From contig NZ_JAVJAN010000012.1 in NCBI RefSeq assembly GCF_031344075.1, positions 1-64,000 of the forward strand: a DNA stretch of 64,000 nt, given 5' to 3'. Below, in pieces: positions 1 through 8,398 of the stretch (the first letter of the stretch is position 1; the number at the start of each line of letters is the position of its first letter). Both the position numbers and the translations under genes were made by a program. The notes under the pieces are model-generated. The model was not told the DNA's origin. It saw only the letters and a program-made list of their open reading frames with translations, and did not search any database. This stretch comes from Clostridium aquiflavi (GTDB lineage: Bacteria > Bacillota > Clostridia > Clostridiales > Clostridiaceae).

Positions 1-111
1 GTCTCAATTTTATATTGGGAGCAAGCTAAAATGGGACTATACTCATTTTTAGTATTCCTAAGTTTAATTACTCAGTCCACTTTACTTATGCATATATCAA
101 CACAATATTAA
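1..111 (+). CDS. possible C-terminal end of a membrane protein (partial)
   Basis: Frame 1 is open from the window edge to a TAA at 109-111, giving 36 residues. They are hydrophobic in the middle (GLYSFLVFLSLITQSTLLM), like the last membrane segment of a transporter or sensor. The frame would converge on the minus-strand efflux gene that ends at 125. Nothing else identifies it, and a short open frame at an edge can be chance. The upstream sequence would decide. Confidence 0.35.
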   Translation, partial: VSILYWEQAKMGLYSFLVFLSLITQSTLLMHISTQY

Positions 112-124
112 AACCTAAATATTT

Positions 125-1018
125 TTATAAAACTTTCTTTTCTATAAATGGATTAACATGAACCATACAGTGTTTTACATCTTTATTTTCTTCAATTATG
201 TTATGAACATTCATAGCAATCTTATGTCCTTCCTCAACTGAAATATCTGATTCTACAGAAATTTCAACATCTACATAAATTTTACTAGCATGAAGTCTAG
301 TTTTTAAATTATCTATATTTTTAACTCCATCAATTGAATGTATTGCTGCATTCATTTTTTTTATTGCATCATCACCAACAGATGTATCCATTAACTGATT
401 TATACTTTGTTTTAAAATATCATAACTTACTTTTATTATTATAATACTTATTACTAGTGCTATTGCAGGGTCTAACATAGGAAATCCCATTCTAGCACCA
501 ATTATTCCTATCAAAGCTCCAATTGAAGAAAATGAATCACTTCTATGGTGCCAAGCATCTGCTTTTAATGATGTACTATTTATCTTTTTTGCATATTTTA
601 ATGTATACCAGTACATTGCTTCTTTTGATATAATAGATATTACTGCAGCAAATATAGCTAAACTTCCCGGAATTAAATAATTACCATATACTAAATTTTT
701 TATTCCTGAAAATCCAATTCCTAATGAAACTAACAAAAGCATAATTCCTAAAAAAACAGAAGTTAAGCTTTCAAATTTTTCATGACCATAAGGATGTTCT
801 TTGTCAGCTTTTTTACTTGACAATTTTAAACCTATTATAACGCCTATAGTACTAAATACATCAGACAAAGAATGAACACCATCAGCAATCATTGCCTTAC
901 TAGACGCAATAATTCCAATTCCTATCTTTATAATAGATAATAAAACATTTCCTATTATAGTCACTATGCTTACCCTGTATCCAATCTTTAAACGTTCATT
1001 ACTATTTAATTCTTTCAT
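125..1018 (-). CDS. cation diffusion facilitator (CDF) family metal efflux transporter
   Basis: This 297-residue protein is a proton-coupled exporter of divalent metal ions in the cytoplasmic membrane. It has about six hydrophobic segments in residues 15-205 and a soluble C-terminal domain (about 210-297) of the CDF dimerisation type. The second and fifth helices carry HxxxD sites (HSLSD and HHRSD, the latter in ADAWHHRSDSFSS), where CDF proteins bind substrate. The EHPYGHEKFE stretch is a family signature. The ligands suit Zn, Fe or Mn, and the metal cannot be fixed by eye. The start has a good GGAGG site. The gene is monocistronic, with its own promoter and a palindrome in the leader that suggests metal-responsive control. 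Confidence 0.92.
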   Translation of the reverse strand: MKELNSNERLKIGYRVSIVTIIGNVLLSIIKIGIGIIASSKAMIADGVHSLSDVFSTIGVIIGLKLSSKKADKEHPYGHEKFESLTSVFLGIMLLLVSLGIGFSGIKNLVYGNYLIPGSLAIFAAVISIISKEAMYWYTLKYAKKINSTSLKADAWHHRSDSFSSIGALIGIIGARMGFPMLDPAIALVISIIIIKVSYDILKQSINQLMDTSVGDDAIKKMNAAIHSIDGVKNIDNLKTRLHASKIYVDVEISVESDISVEEGHKIAMNVHNIIEENKDVKHCMVHVNPFIEKKVL

Positions 1019-1033
1019 TTAAATATCCTCCAC

Positions 1034-1053
1034 TTATTTTCAATTGAAAATAA
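1034..1053. promoter_or_regulatory. perfect 20-bp palindrome in the leader of the CDF efflux gene
   Basis: The bases read identically on both strands and are centred on CAATTG. The site lies 16 bp upstream of the efflux gene start, downstream of the predicted promoter. A second, shorter palindrome (TTATCAATTGATAA, 1143-1156) with the same core lies upstream of the promoter. Two related palindromes flanking a promoter suggest an operator pair for a metalloregulator. In such AT-rich DNA chance palindromes are common, so this is tentative. Confidence 0.4.
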
Positions 1054-1078
1054 AATAAATGTCTTATTTATTCGAATT

Positions 1079-1107
1079 AATATATAGTACGCTAAAGTTT
1101 AAGTAAA
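1079..1107 (-). promoter_or_regulatory. predicted sigma-A promoter of the CDF gene
   Basis: Reading the minus strand, TTTACT (1107-1102) and TATATT (1084-1079) are separated by 17 bp. The start of transcription would be near 1072, about 55 bp upstream of the start codon. Confidence 0.45.
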
Positions 1108-1270
1108 TGTTAACTATTTAAACAAATAATTTTAGAAAATATTTATCAATTGATAATCAATGCCATGATGATAGTTACTTGAAAATTTGTTTAAAACGCT
1201 TATGAAACACTTTTTACAAATAAAATTTATAAACTAAAATGCGCTAAATGTAATATAGAAATTAAAGAGA

Positions 1271-1329
1271 CAAAAAAAACAGCAATAATTAATAGTATTA
1301 TATATAATAATATCATTAATTATTGCTGC
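1271..1329 (-). terminator. intrinsic terminator of the threonine/serine exporter operon
   Basis: A perfect 14-bp inverted repeat (1280-1293 and 1315-1328) begins 10 bp after the exporter operon ends. On the minus strand it is followed by eight T residues (1279-1272). The rest of the 1019-1338 gap holds only the efflux gene promoter and palindromes described separately. Confidence 0.85.
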
Positions 1330-1338
1330 ATTTTATTC

Positions 1339-1797
1339 TCAAGTACGCTTATTTTCTAAACGCATTTTTTTTATTCTTCTAAAATTAGTGATTTGGCGAG
1401 TTATAGTTGACACAAAAATCACACCTAATGCTAACATTCCTGCACTAGCTAAAGTACTCATCCCCACTTCTAGTGACCCCATAATATTGCCAGTTATTGT
1501 TTCGTACATTGTATAATACATTCCTGCACCTGGAACCAATGGGATTAACGCACAAATAACTATTGTTGTAACTGGTGTTTTTAATATTCTCGCACAAATT
1601 TCAGAATAAATACTAAAAACAACTGATGAGATAAACAATGATAAAACATTACTTACATTTAATTTTAAAAATAAAGAATAAACAAACCAACTTAAACCGC
1701 CACCAATTGCGGCAAAAACTAATTTCTTACCTTTTATATTAAACATAATCCCAAAGCCAAATGAAGCTACAAATGAAACTAAGGTTTCTTTAATCAT
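1339..1797 (-). CDS. threonine/serine exporter, small ThrE_2-type subunit (DUF3815)
   Basis: This 152-residue integral membrane protein has four to five hydrophobic segments and matches the second half of ThrE-type exporters, which pump threonine and serine out of the cell. The segment ALIPLVPGAGMYYTMYETITG carries the conserved LVPG motif, also found in the partner. In one-piece ThrE proteins the two halves are fused; here they are separate genes with no spacing. The upstream stop TAA is directly followed by this ATG, with GGAGG overlapping the end of the upstream gene, so translation is probably coupled. Both are probably needed for transport. Confidence 0.85.
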   Translation of the reverse strand: MIKETLVSFVASFGFGIMFNIKGKKLVFAAIGGGLSWFVYSLFLKLNVSNVLSLFISSVVFSIYSEICARILKTPVTTIVICALIPLVPGAGMYYTMYETITGNIMGSLEVGMSTLASAGMLALGVIFVSTITRQITNFRRIKKMRLENKRT

Positions 1798-2562
1798 TTA
1801 CATTCCTCCCAATGCATTTATAAAGATACTTAAAATACCTCCTGTACCAACAGCTATTGAAACAGCTACTAAAAATGCTTCAAGAGCTTTTGTCATACCA
1901 GATACTAAATCTCCTGCAATTGTATCTCTAATAGCATTAGTGATAGTTAAACCTGGTACAAGTAACATTATAGCACCAATAATTATTTTATCTAAATTAG
2001 ATCCTATATTAAGTTTAATAAATATTATCGCTAAAAATGCACATATTGCACCACATAATGAATTTATAAAAAATTCATTAATATTTAACTTTTGACAAGT
2101 ATTAATTACTATTTTTATTATTAATCCAACTAAAGTGGCTACTATGAAATCTTTACTATTTCCTCCAAAAAGCACAGCAAATGAGCCTGCAGAAATAGCT
2201 GACCAAAAAAAAGTATAAAGATTAGAATACCTATCTCCTTTGGATATTTCTATAAGTTGTTTATTAAAATCATCAATGCTTAAAGATTCAATTTGTGTTT
2301 TTCTTGCAAGATCATTGATTTTATCTATCTTATTTAAATCTACCCCTCTAGATGTAACTCTTTTAAGTAATGAGGCAACTTCATTTTCATGTGAAATAGA
2401 TACCATAATTCCTGTCGGTATAACAAAGCTATCTGCTTGCTCTGCCCCAAAAGAAGTGCAAATCTTACAAACAGTTTCTTCAACTCTATAAGTTTCTGCT
2501 CCACTTTCTAGCATTATTTTTCCTGCAAATGTAGATACTTGAAGTAATTTATTTAAATCCAT
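1798..2562 (-). CDS. threonine/serine exporter, large ThrE-type subunit (DUF1212)
   Basis: The 254-residue protein has a soluble N-terminal part (about 1-110), typical of DUF1212, containing GAETYRVEETV. About five membrane helices follow, including the MLLVPGLTITNAIRD signature near residues 199-213. It is the larger half of the split exporter and precedes the small subunit in a two-gene operon. The divergent neighbour is threonine ammonia-lyase, so this pair and that enzyme probably share threonine as substrate and may be controlled together to limit threonine or serine toxicity. Confidence 0.87.
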   Translation of the reverse strand: MDLNKLLQVSTFAGKIMLESGAETYRVEETVCKICTSFGAEQADSFVIPTGIMVSISHENEVASLLKRVTSRGVDLNKIDKINDLARKTQIESLSIDDFNKQLIEISKGDRYSNLYTFFWSAISAGSFAVLFGGNSKDFIVATLVGLIIKIVINTCQKLNINEFFINSLCGAICAFLAIIFIKLNIGSNLDKIIIGAIMLLVPGLTITNAIRDTIAGDLVSGMTKALEAFLVAVSIAVGTGGILSIFINALGGM

Positions 2563-2778
2563 TTTTATACCCTCATGTAAAAATTATTATACATTTTATT
2601 ATGCCCATTTTAATCTAATAAATGATATATATTTTTAGTACAAACTAACTGATGAGAGTATTATATCACAAAGCATTTTCTTATTATATAAGTAATTATT
2701 TAAATTATAATAGTTTTATTTATACACATCTAAAATTATCCAAATTTAAATATATATCGTTTTTATTATTAGTATATT

Positions 2779-2831
2779 AAAAATGCATGCATTTTTTTCT
2801 TACTTGACATTAATTTTTCAAGTGTTATTAT
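2779..2831 (+). promoter_or_regulatory. promoter of threonine ammonia-lyase with an 18-bp palindrome
   Basis: TTGACA at 2804-2809 and TATTAT at 2826-2831 (16-bp spacing) form a good sigma-A promoter. Seven bp upstream is a perfect palindrome, AAAAATGCATGCATTTTT (2779-2796), between the divergent exporter and lyase genes, where a shared regulator could bind. The rest of the 2563-2889 gap shows nothing clear. Confidence 0.6.
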
Positions 2832-2889
2832 AAAAATATCAAATTCCATATTTTATTAAAAATACATTAAAAAGGGGGTTATATGAAAT

Positions 2890-4110
2890 ATGATGACATT
2901 AGAGAAATTTGAACAAGCATATGAGACAGTACAAAAAGTAATATTACAAACAAAACTAGTTTATAGTGATTATTATTCTGATCGTACTGGAAATAAAGTA
3001 TACTTGAAACCTGAAAATTTACAAAAAACTGGGGCATATAAAATTAGAGGTGCTTATTATAAAATTAGCACTCTTACCGATGAAGAAAGAAATAAAGGCT
3101 TAATAACAGCATCTGCTGGTAATCACGCTCAGGGGGTTGCATATGCTGCTCAATTATATAATGTAAAATCTATAATTGTTATGCCTACTACTACCCCACT
3201 TATAAAAGTAAATCGTACAAAAGCATATGGTGCTGAAGTAATATTATATGGTGATGTTTATGATGAAGCTTGTAATTATGCTTTAGAACTTGCAAAAGAA
3301 AAAAGCTATACATTTATTCATCCTTTTGACGATTTAGATGTTGCAACTGGTCAAGGTTCTATCGCTATGGAAATATTTAAAGAATTACCTACTGTTGATA
3401 TAATTTTAGTTCCAATTGGCGGTGGCGGACTCGCAACTGGTGTTTCTACATTAGCTAAACTTCTTAATCCTAATATTAAGGTTATAGGAGTTGAACCTTA
3501 TGGGGCTAATTGCATGGAAACTTCACTAAAAGCTGGACATGTTGTAACCCTTCCAAAAGTTGATACTATCGCAGATGGTACTGCTGTAAAAACTCCCGGA
3601 TCTGATATTTTCCCATATATACAAGAAAATATTGATCAAATTATTACTATTAAAGATCCGGAATTAATAGTTGCATTCTTAGACATGTTAGAAAATCATA
3701 AAATGCTAGCAGAAAATTCTGGTTTATTAACTGTTGCTGCCTTAAAACACTTAAATATAAAAGGTAAAAAGATTGTATCAATTATAAGTGGTGGAAACAT
3801 GGATGTAATAACTTTTGCCTCATTAGTGCAACATGGTTTAATAGAAAGAGAACGTATATGTACTTTATCTGTTTTGCTTCCTGATAAACCTGGTGAATTA
3901 ACAAATGTATCTAAAGTAATTGCTGAAGCTCAAGGAAATATAATAAGACTTGATCATAATCAATTTGTTAGTATTAATAGAAATAGTGCTGTTGAGCTTG
4001 AAATAACTATGGAAACTTTTGGTCCTGAACATAAAGATTCAATAATAAAAGCATTAAAAGATAAAGGATATGATCCTAATGTTTTAAAGCCTAAGAATAT
4101 TTATCAATAA
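2890..4110 (+). CDS. ilvA: threonine ammonia-lyase (threonine dehydratase)
   Basis: This cytoplasmic PLP enzyme deaminates threonine to 2-oxobutanoate and ammonia. The PLP lysine sits in GAYKIRGAYYK (near residue 52) and the phosphate-binding loop is PIGGGGLATG (near 177). A single C-terminal ACT-like domain (about 328-402) begins LSVLLPDKPGELTN. The length of 406 residues fits the short one-ACT type, used either in isoleucine synthesis or catabolically (TdcB-like). No ilv or tdc genes lie nearby, so the gene symbol marks the reaction rather than the pathway. The start may be the ATG at 2890 or the next one at 2893; AAAGGGGG lies upstream. The gene is divergent from the threonine/serine exporter. 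Confidence 0.93.
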   Translation: MMTLEKFEQAYETVQKVILQTKLVYSDYYSDRTGNKVYLKPENLQKTGAYKIRGAYYKISTLTDEERNKGLITASAGNHAQGVAYAAQLYNVKSIIVMPTTTPLIKVNRTKAYGAEVILYGDVYDEACNYALELAKEKSYTFIHPFDDLDVATGQGSIAMEIFKELPTVDIILVPIGGGGLATGVSTLAKLLNPNIKVIGVEPYGANCMETSLKAGHVVTLPKVDTIADGTAVKTPGSDIFPYIQENIDQIITIKDPELIVAFLDMLENHKMLAENSGLLTVAALKHLNIKGKKIVSIISGGNMDVITFASLVQHGLIERERICTLSVLLPDKPGELTNVSKVIAEAQGNIIRLDHNQFVSINRNSAVELEITMETFGPEHKDSIIKALKDKGYDPNVLKPKNIYQ

Positions 4111-4155
4111 ATATTTTTTAATTTAAGTTAATACTTTTATTAAATATCAATTAAA

Positions 4156-4203
4156 TTAAGGCATAAGTTAATTTTTATTATAAAATACTTACTTGTGCCT
4201 TAA
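4156..4203 (+). terminator. probable terminator after threonine ammonia-lyase
   Basis: A 13-bp inverted repeat (4156-4168 and 4191-4203) with one mismatch is followed by a short T-rich stretch (ATTTT). The U-run is weak, so this may be a moderately efficient terminator. Confidence 0.55.
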
Positions 4204-4296
4204 ATTTTAAAAAGCTTATTCAATTATATGTACTTTTTCTATAGTAGAATATAGTACTGGGACTAATTAAAAATATAATAAATCAAGTTAGAAAAT

Positions 4297-4602
4297 CTAA
4301 TTCCTTTTTATATAATCTTTAAGTTTATCCTCTGCTAAAAAACTTATTTCTTGATGACAATGATTCAATTCATTTAACTCTCCTGTTTTTATAAAAAGTA
4401 TCTCTTCTGCAATTTCAGAACACTTGCATAAAAAATCATCATAATTATTAGAACCTAAATTTTCTAATTTATCATTTATTGGCTTTGGAATATGTAATTC
4501 ACTTGTGTCTTCAAATCCATATAGCTCATAAGCTTCTAATTTATCAACTAAATCCATAACAATTGCTGTTATTTCACTTATTTCAAATATATCTATTTTC
4601 AT
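4297..4602 (-). CDS. small hypothetical acidic protein
   Basis: I do not recognise this 101-residue protein. It is acidic, has no membrane segment or signal peptide, and looks mostly helical (EISEITAIVMDLVDKLEAYEL, then CSEIAEEILFIKTGELNEL). There is one CKC-like pair (CKCSE) and one HCH motif near residue 83, too little for a metal-site claim. AGGAG sits 6 bp before the ATG, and base use resembles that of neighbours, so it is probably real. It stands alone between a terminated plus-strand gene and a divergent methyltransferase. Confidence 0.6.
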   Translation of the reverse strand: MKIDIFEISEITAIVMDLVDKLEAYELYGFEDTSELHIPKPINDKLENLGSNNYDDFLCKCSEIAEEILFIKTGELNELNHCHQEISFLAEDKLKDYIKRN

Positions 4603-4975
4603 AATATTCTCCTAATTAATTTTAATATAATAAGACATCTAAATTATACCTTGAGTTTTAAATCTCTAATATATAATTCCTTTTAAATATAGCATTAACA
4701 TTATTTATTACTAGTATGTTCAAACATTATTTTAACATATTTTTATATTCATAAAGTAATTCTTTGATTTAAAGTAGAAATTTCTTTAAACCCAATGGTA
4801 ACAAAATTATTATAATTTACTATTTTTCAAATAATTACATTCATTTTTATATATTTTGTAAAAATTTATAGTGAACTTGTTGAAGTGAACAATGAACAAT
4901 GGTAATCTTATATTGTTCATAAATTGAACGTAATGAGAATTTAATAATTATTTATAAATGAGAGGATGAAATCAA
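4603..4975. other. intergenic region with a TGAACA inverted repeat
   Basis: This 373-bp AT-rich gap separates two divergent genes. The only structure I see is ATGAACAAT (4892-4900) and ATTGTTCAT (4912-4920), a perfect 9-bp inverted repeat with an 11-bp spacer, about 55 bp upstream of the methyltransferase. The same TGAACAA half-site appears as a palindrome at the start of the phosphonate operon (13815-13837). Confidence 0.4.
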
Positions 4976-5536
4976 ATGGAAGATATGAGTTATTGGAAAG
5001 AAGTTTGGGAAAGAAAAGGAAGAGATACTACAAGAAAATTAGAAGTATTAGATGGCTATGAAAGTACTACTGCAAATGTAGCAAAAATAGCAAAAAATAT
5101 TATTAAAGAATTAGATATTAAAGAAACTGACACTGTTTTAGAAGTTGCATGTGGTGCTGGTGGCCTAGCACAATATATTAATTGTAAATCATATGTTGGA
5201 GTTGATTATTCAACTTCCCTTGTAAAAAAACATATTGAATTACTTAATAATTCTGTATTGCATGGGGAAGCAAGTAACCTAATTTTTAAAAATAATACAT
5301 TTGATAAAGTTTTTTGCTTTGGTGCATTTCATTACTTTCCAAATCAAGACTATGCACAAAAAGCAATTGATGAAATGAAAAGAATTGCTAAAAAAGCTAT
5401 ATTTATAGGGGACTTGCCTATAACTTCGCATAGAGAACAACACTTACTATACAATAAAGATAATTTTAAAGATTGGAAAATCACTGATGGATATTATAAT
5501 CCTTGCAGATTTAATGTTTCATTAAAATTAGACTAA
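4976..5536 (+). CDS. class I SAM-dependent methyltransferase
   Basis: The 186-residue cytoplasmic protein has a Rossmann methyltransferase fold. Motif I is VLEVACGAGGLAQYI (about 54-68, glycine-rich SAM loop), an acidic residue follows in VGVDYS, and motif IV is VFCFGAFHYFPN (about 116-127). The substrate is unknown. Relatives include small-molecule and SAM-dependent DUF-type enzymes. At 186 residues it is on the short side, and it ends soon after the core fold, so no extra substrate domain is visible. The RBS (AGAGGATG) is acceptable. It is monocistronic. Confidence 0.82.
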   Translation: MEDMSYWKEVWERKGRDTTRKLEVLDGYESTTANVAKIAKNIIKELDIKETDTVLEVACGAGGLAQYINCKSYVGVDYSTSLVKKHIELLNNSVLHGEASNLIFKNNTFDKVFCFGAFHYFPNQDYAQKAIDEMKRIAKKAIFIGDLPITSHREQHLLYNKDNFKDWKITDGYYNPCRFNVSLKLD

Positions 5537-5548
5537 CTTAAACAAAAT

Positions 5549-5608
5549 AAAGTTAGATTATCTTAAAATTCAGCTTTGCTTTAGCAAAATTTTATATAAT
5601 CTAGCTTT
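5549..5608. terminator. bidirectional hairpin between convergent genes
   Basis: A 13-bp outer inverted repeat (5549-5561 and 5596-5608, one G-U pair) encloses a smaller hairpin (TTTGC-TTTA-GCAAA, 5576-5589). It lies between the convergent methyltransferase and ATP-grasp genes and probably ends transcription from both sides. Confidence 0.6.
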
Positions 5609-5624
5609 ATAGTTAATTAATCAT

Positions 5625-8093
5625 TTATTTTATATATGTTGAAATGTATCTAGCATTTTTGTCTGTTATAATATCTCCCATTCTTGTATATATTCCTGAA
5701 AACTTATCATTTGTTATATAAGCTCCTAAAATAGGAAATTGGTATTTATTTTCCTTAGTAATAACAGAATGTAAATCTATCTTAACTGGTTTTATATTCA
5801 CTCTATCTTGAAATATCACATCATCATTTTGATTATATGTACACTCATAATCTAAGTTTATTCCATCCCCTTCTCGTGACAAATATGGTTTAATTAAATA
5901 ATCACATGAAAGCTGTTTATCTTTTTCTAAAGACGTATATGGAATATATTTTACTATAAAATCTTCTTCCTCTTTTGATATAATTCCTTTATTAATAATT
6001 TCATGTAAAACTGCAAAAAATGCTTTTGATTGAACTATAAGAGTATGACCTGAATTAATTAAATAAACTTCATCACTTAAGGGTTCTATTAATTTTTTCA
6101 TTTCTTCATCATAATAAAACCAATCTAATGGATAATATCTATATATAGCATGAATTTCTGCTCCATAAAGATATATCTTATGATTTTTAACATCTAAATC
6201 ATATATGTTTCCAAATATAATATTATAGTTATCTAATTCTTTTAAAATTTCACATATTATATTTGTTGTATATATATCTTCATAATACCACGAAGTTACA
6301 ACTGCAATATTTTTAACTTCTTTTAGTTGTTTTATTTCCTCTATAATATAAATTAATGTATTTTTTACATCACTCCTTAAATTCTCATTTGGATTAATAT
6401 ATTTCAAATTAAATCTTCTTTGCATTATTGAATTTATGCCTATAGATTCTACAATTCCTGCTGGTGTTTCTGAATTAAATTCTAATATCTTTAAATCCCC
6501 ATAGTTATCTAATGCAAAATCAATTCTACCTAATGCACAAAGAGTAGATGTATAAGATTGAGATACCATTTTATACAGCTCTTCAGGTATACCCAAAATC
6601 GGTCCAAAAAGTTTAATATTTTTTTGAATATATGGATATATTTTTTTTAATATTTCACAAAAATTACTACTTGTTATTTTTATTTCATCATATAACTCAT
6701 TTTTCAATATCATTATATCTAAAGAAACATACTCATTAATATTAGAATATGCTCCAGTAAAATTATACTTAAATAAAAGTTTCTCATTTAGTTCTTCATA
6801 TATTTTAGCTCTACTTTTTTCACTAGTAAAACTATTTTTTTCTATTTTTAGTGGATAATCGTTTGTTCCCAAAGGTGACATCCATGTATAATTATCATCT
6901 GTTAAGAATTCTTTACTCCATCTAACAAGAAATCCTTCAACCTTTTTATCCATTATATAAACACCAAAATTTCCATATGCTAATATGGGTATATTCGTAT
7001 TTTTAAAATCTGGAGCATACGTATATTCTTGTCTTATATTAATTAACTTTTGGACTATATGAATCTTATCTTTTTTTAAAATATTATTTATTTCTTCTGT
7101 CCATGCATTATCTTCATAAGACTTGCCGATATAAACTTCTTGACTATACCTTCCAAGAGAAGACTTTACTACATAACTATCTTTATTATCTATAGTGTTT
7201 ATTAAATTTTTAGATTTCAGTATTTCTGTATATGGTATACTTTTTCTTATTATATTTTTGTCATCTTCACAAATAAGATTAGAATTATTTTTAATTAAAT
7301 CCCATAAGTAAGCAAAAAATCCTTTTGCCTGAATTGCAATTATTCTAGGATCATTTATTATCAAAACTTTACCTTCATTAAATGAATCTAATATATCTTC
7401 TATATTATTGATTTCACAAAAAAATTCTGTTGGAAACAATCTTAAAATAATTTGTAATTTTATTTTAGAGTATCCATATACATATCCGTCTTTAACACTC
7501 AAATTATTATTTCCAACTTGTACTATATTTATATTTGTATTCTTTAAAATCTCCTTAAAATAATAACTATGATGCAATTCTTCATAATGACAAGGATCAA
7601 TTAAAAATCCTATATTAACTTTTTCATTTCCATCACAATATACATCACTTATTTTAAGTAATGTATTAACTAACTTTTTAATAAACCCTTCATTTAAGTT
7701 TCCATTAAAATTACATCTCTCCGCTAAATGAATCTCTTTTTGTCCACAAGGCTTATCATAATTAAATTCTGCAAAATAAACATGGTTATTAATATCTATA
7801 AATGTGTCATATCTACTCCAATACATGGGAGATATAGGACACTTTAAATTAAATATCTTATCCCTTAAAGGAAAATCATCAAAATACTCTAAAAGTTTTT
7901 TATGCTTTCCATTTATATTTTCTAATATATCTAATGCCATATGATTAATTTTCTCACTGTAAAAAATCATATCTTCACATATATTCTTATCAATAAAAAA
8001 TGGTATTTGTGAATGAACATATTCCTCTCCTAAAGAACTAACCATATAATTATTAAATAAAATATCCTCAGTATACTTTAATTGATTTTTCAT
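5625..8093 (-). CDS. tandemly duplicated glutathionylspermidine-synthase-like ATP-grasp ligase
   Basis: Last gene of a four-gene cassette. This family (E. coli YgiC/YjfC, C-terminal half of Gss) forms amide bonds using ATP. The usual length is about 390 residues; this protein has 822 and consists of two full modules. Matching blocks: RYDTFIDINNHVYFAEFN near 97 and RIDFALDNYGDLKILEFN near 520; KGFFAYLWDLI near 270 and KAFFAVLHEII near 670; IPYTEIL and IPYTSLE; SSLGRYSQEV near 313 and YLSREGDGIN near 709, where YgiC has its GREG loop. The second copy keeps the more typical loop. Substrates are unknown. An alternative start 12 bp upstream (8105) lacks RBS spacing; the ATG at 8093 has AGGATGG 8 bp before it. 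Confidence 0.85.
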   Translation of the reverse strand: MKNQLKYTEDILFNNYMVSSLGEEYVHSQIPFFIDKNICEDMIFYSEKINHMALDILENINGKHKKLLEYFDDFPLRDKIFNLKCPISPMYWSRYDTFIDINNHVYFAEFNYDKPCGQKEIHLAERCNFNGNLNEGFIKKLVNTLLKISDVYCDGNEKVNIGFLIDPCHYEELHHSYYFKEILKNTNINIVQVGNNNLSVKDGYVYGYSKIKLQIILRLFPTEFFCEINNIEDILDSFNEGKVLIINDPRIIAIQAKGFFAYLWDLIKNNSNLICEDDKNIIRKSIPYTEILKSKNLINTIDNKDSYVVKSSLGRYSQEVYIGKSYEDNAWTEEINNILKKDKIHIVQKLINIRQEYTYAPDFKNTNIPILAYGNFGVYIMDKKVEGFLVRWSKEFLTDDNYTWMSPLGTNDYPLKIEKNSFTSEKSRAKIYEELNEKLLFKYNFTGAYSNINEYVSLDIMILKNELYDEIKITSSNFCEILKKIYPYIQKNIKLFGPILGIPEELYKMVSQSYTSTLCALGRIDFALDNYGDLKILEFNSETPAGIVESIGINSIMQRRFNLKYINPNENLRSDVKNTLIYIIEEIKQLKEVKNIAVVTSWYYEDIYTTNIICEILKELDNYNIIFGNIYDLDVKNHKIYLYGAEIHAIYRYYPLDWFYYDEEMKKLIEPLSDEVYLINSGHTLIVQSKAFFAVLHEIINKGIISKEEEDFIVKYIPYTSLEKDKQLSCDYLIKPYLSREGDGINLDYECTYNQNDDVIFQDRVNIKPVKIDLHSVITKENKYQFPILGAYITNDKFSGIYTRMGDIITDKNARYISTYIK

Positions 8094-8113
8094 ATTTTTT
8101 ACCATCCTATTTT

Positions 8114-8398
8114 TTAGCTTGAAGAACTTCCACCTTTTACACCAGAATATCCTGAAGATTTAGATGTAGATGACTTAGTCACACTACTTTTTTTACTGTT
8201 AGATGATTCTCCACTACGAAAAGAATGCCAAGCATGTGAATTATGAGTTGATGTAGTTGTTCCATTTTCCTCTTCATCATCTTCATCCTTTTGATTTACA
8301 TTATTACATCCTAATAGTATATTAGGGGCTGTAACCATAAATGTAGAAGCTATTGCTATTGATAAAGCTCGTTTTTTATTTTTCTTAAAACTGTCCAT
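8114..8398 (-). CDS. small Ser/Gly-rich lipoprotein, YgiB/YjfM-like in layout
   Basis: The 94-residue protein begins with a basic stretch (KKNKKR) and a hydrophobic segment ending in a lipobox (ILLGC, Cys31), so it should be lipid-anchored outside the membrane. An acidic patch (KDEDDEEENG, 37-46) follows, then a Ser/Thr/Lys-rich tail ending GGSSSS. I see no fold. E. coli YgiB and YjfM, lipoproteins encoded beside the same ligase family, have the same plan: a short N-terminal SF-K-basic stretch, a lipobox and a Ser/Gly-rich tail. That comparison is from memory. The start codon overlaps the upstream stop (TAATG), so translation is coupled, and the ligase follows 20 bp downstream. It may be the ligase's substrate. 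Confidence 0.7.
   Translation of the reverse strand: MDSFKKNKKRALSIAIASTFMVTAPNILLGCNNVNQKDEDDEEENGTTTSTHNSHAWHSFRSGESSNSKKSSVTKSSTSKSSGYSGVKGGSSSS

Noticed and set aside
2240..2491. Plus-strand frame opposite the ThrE large subunit
   Set aside because: Antisense to a conserved gene and without an RBS.
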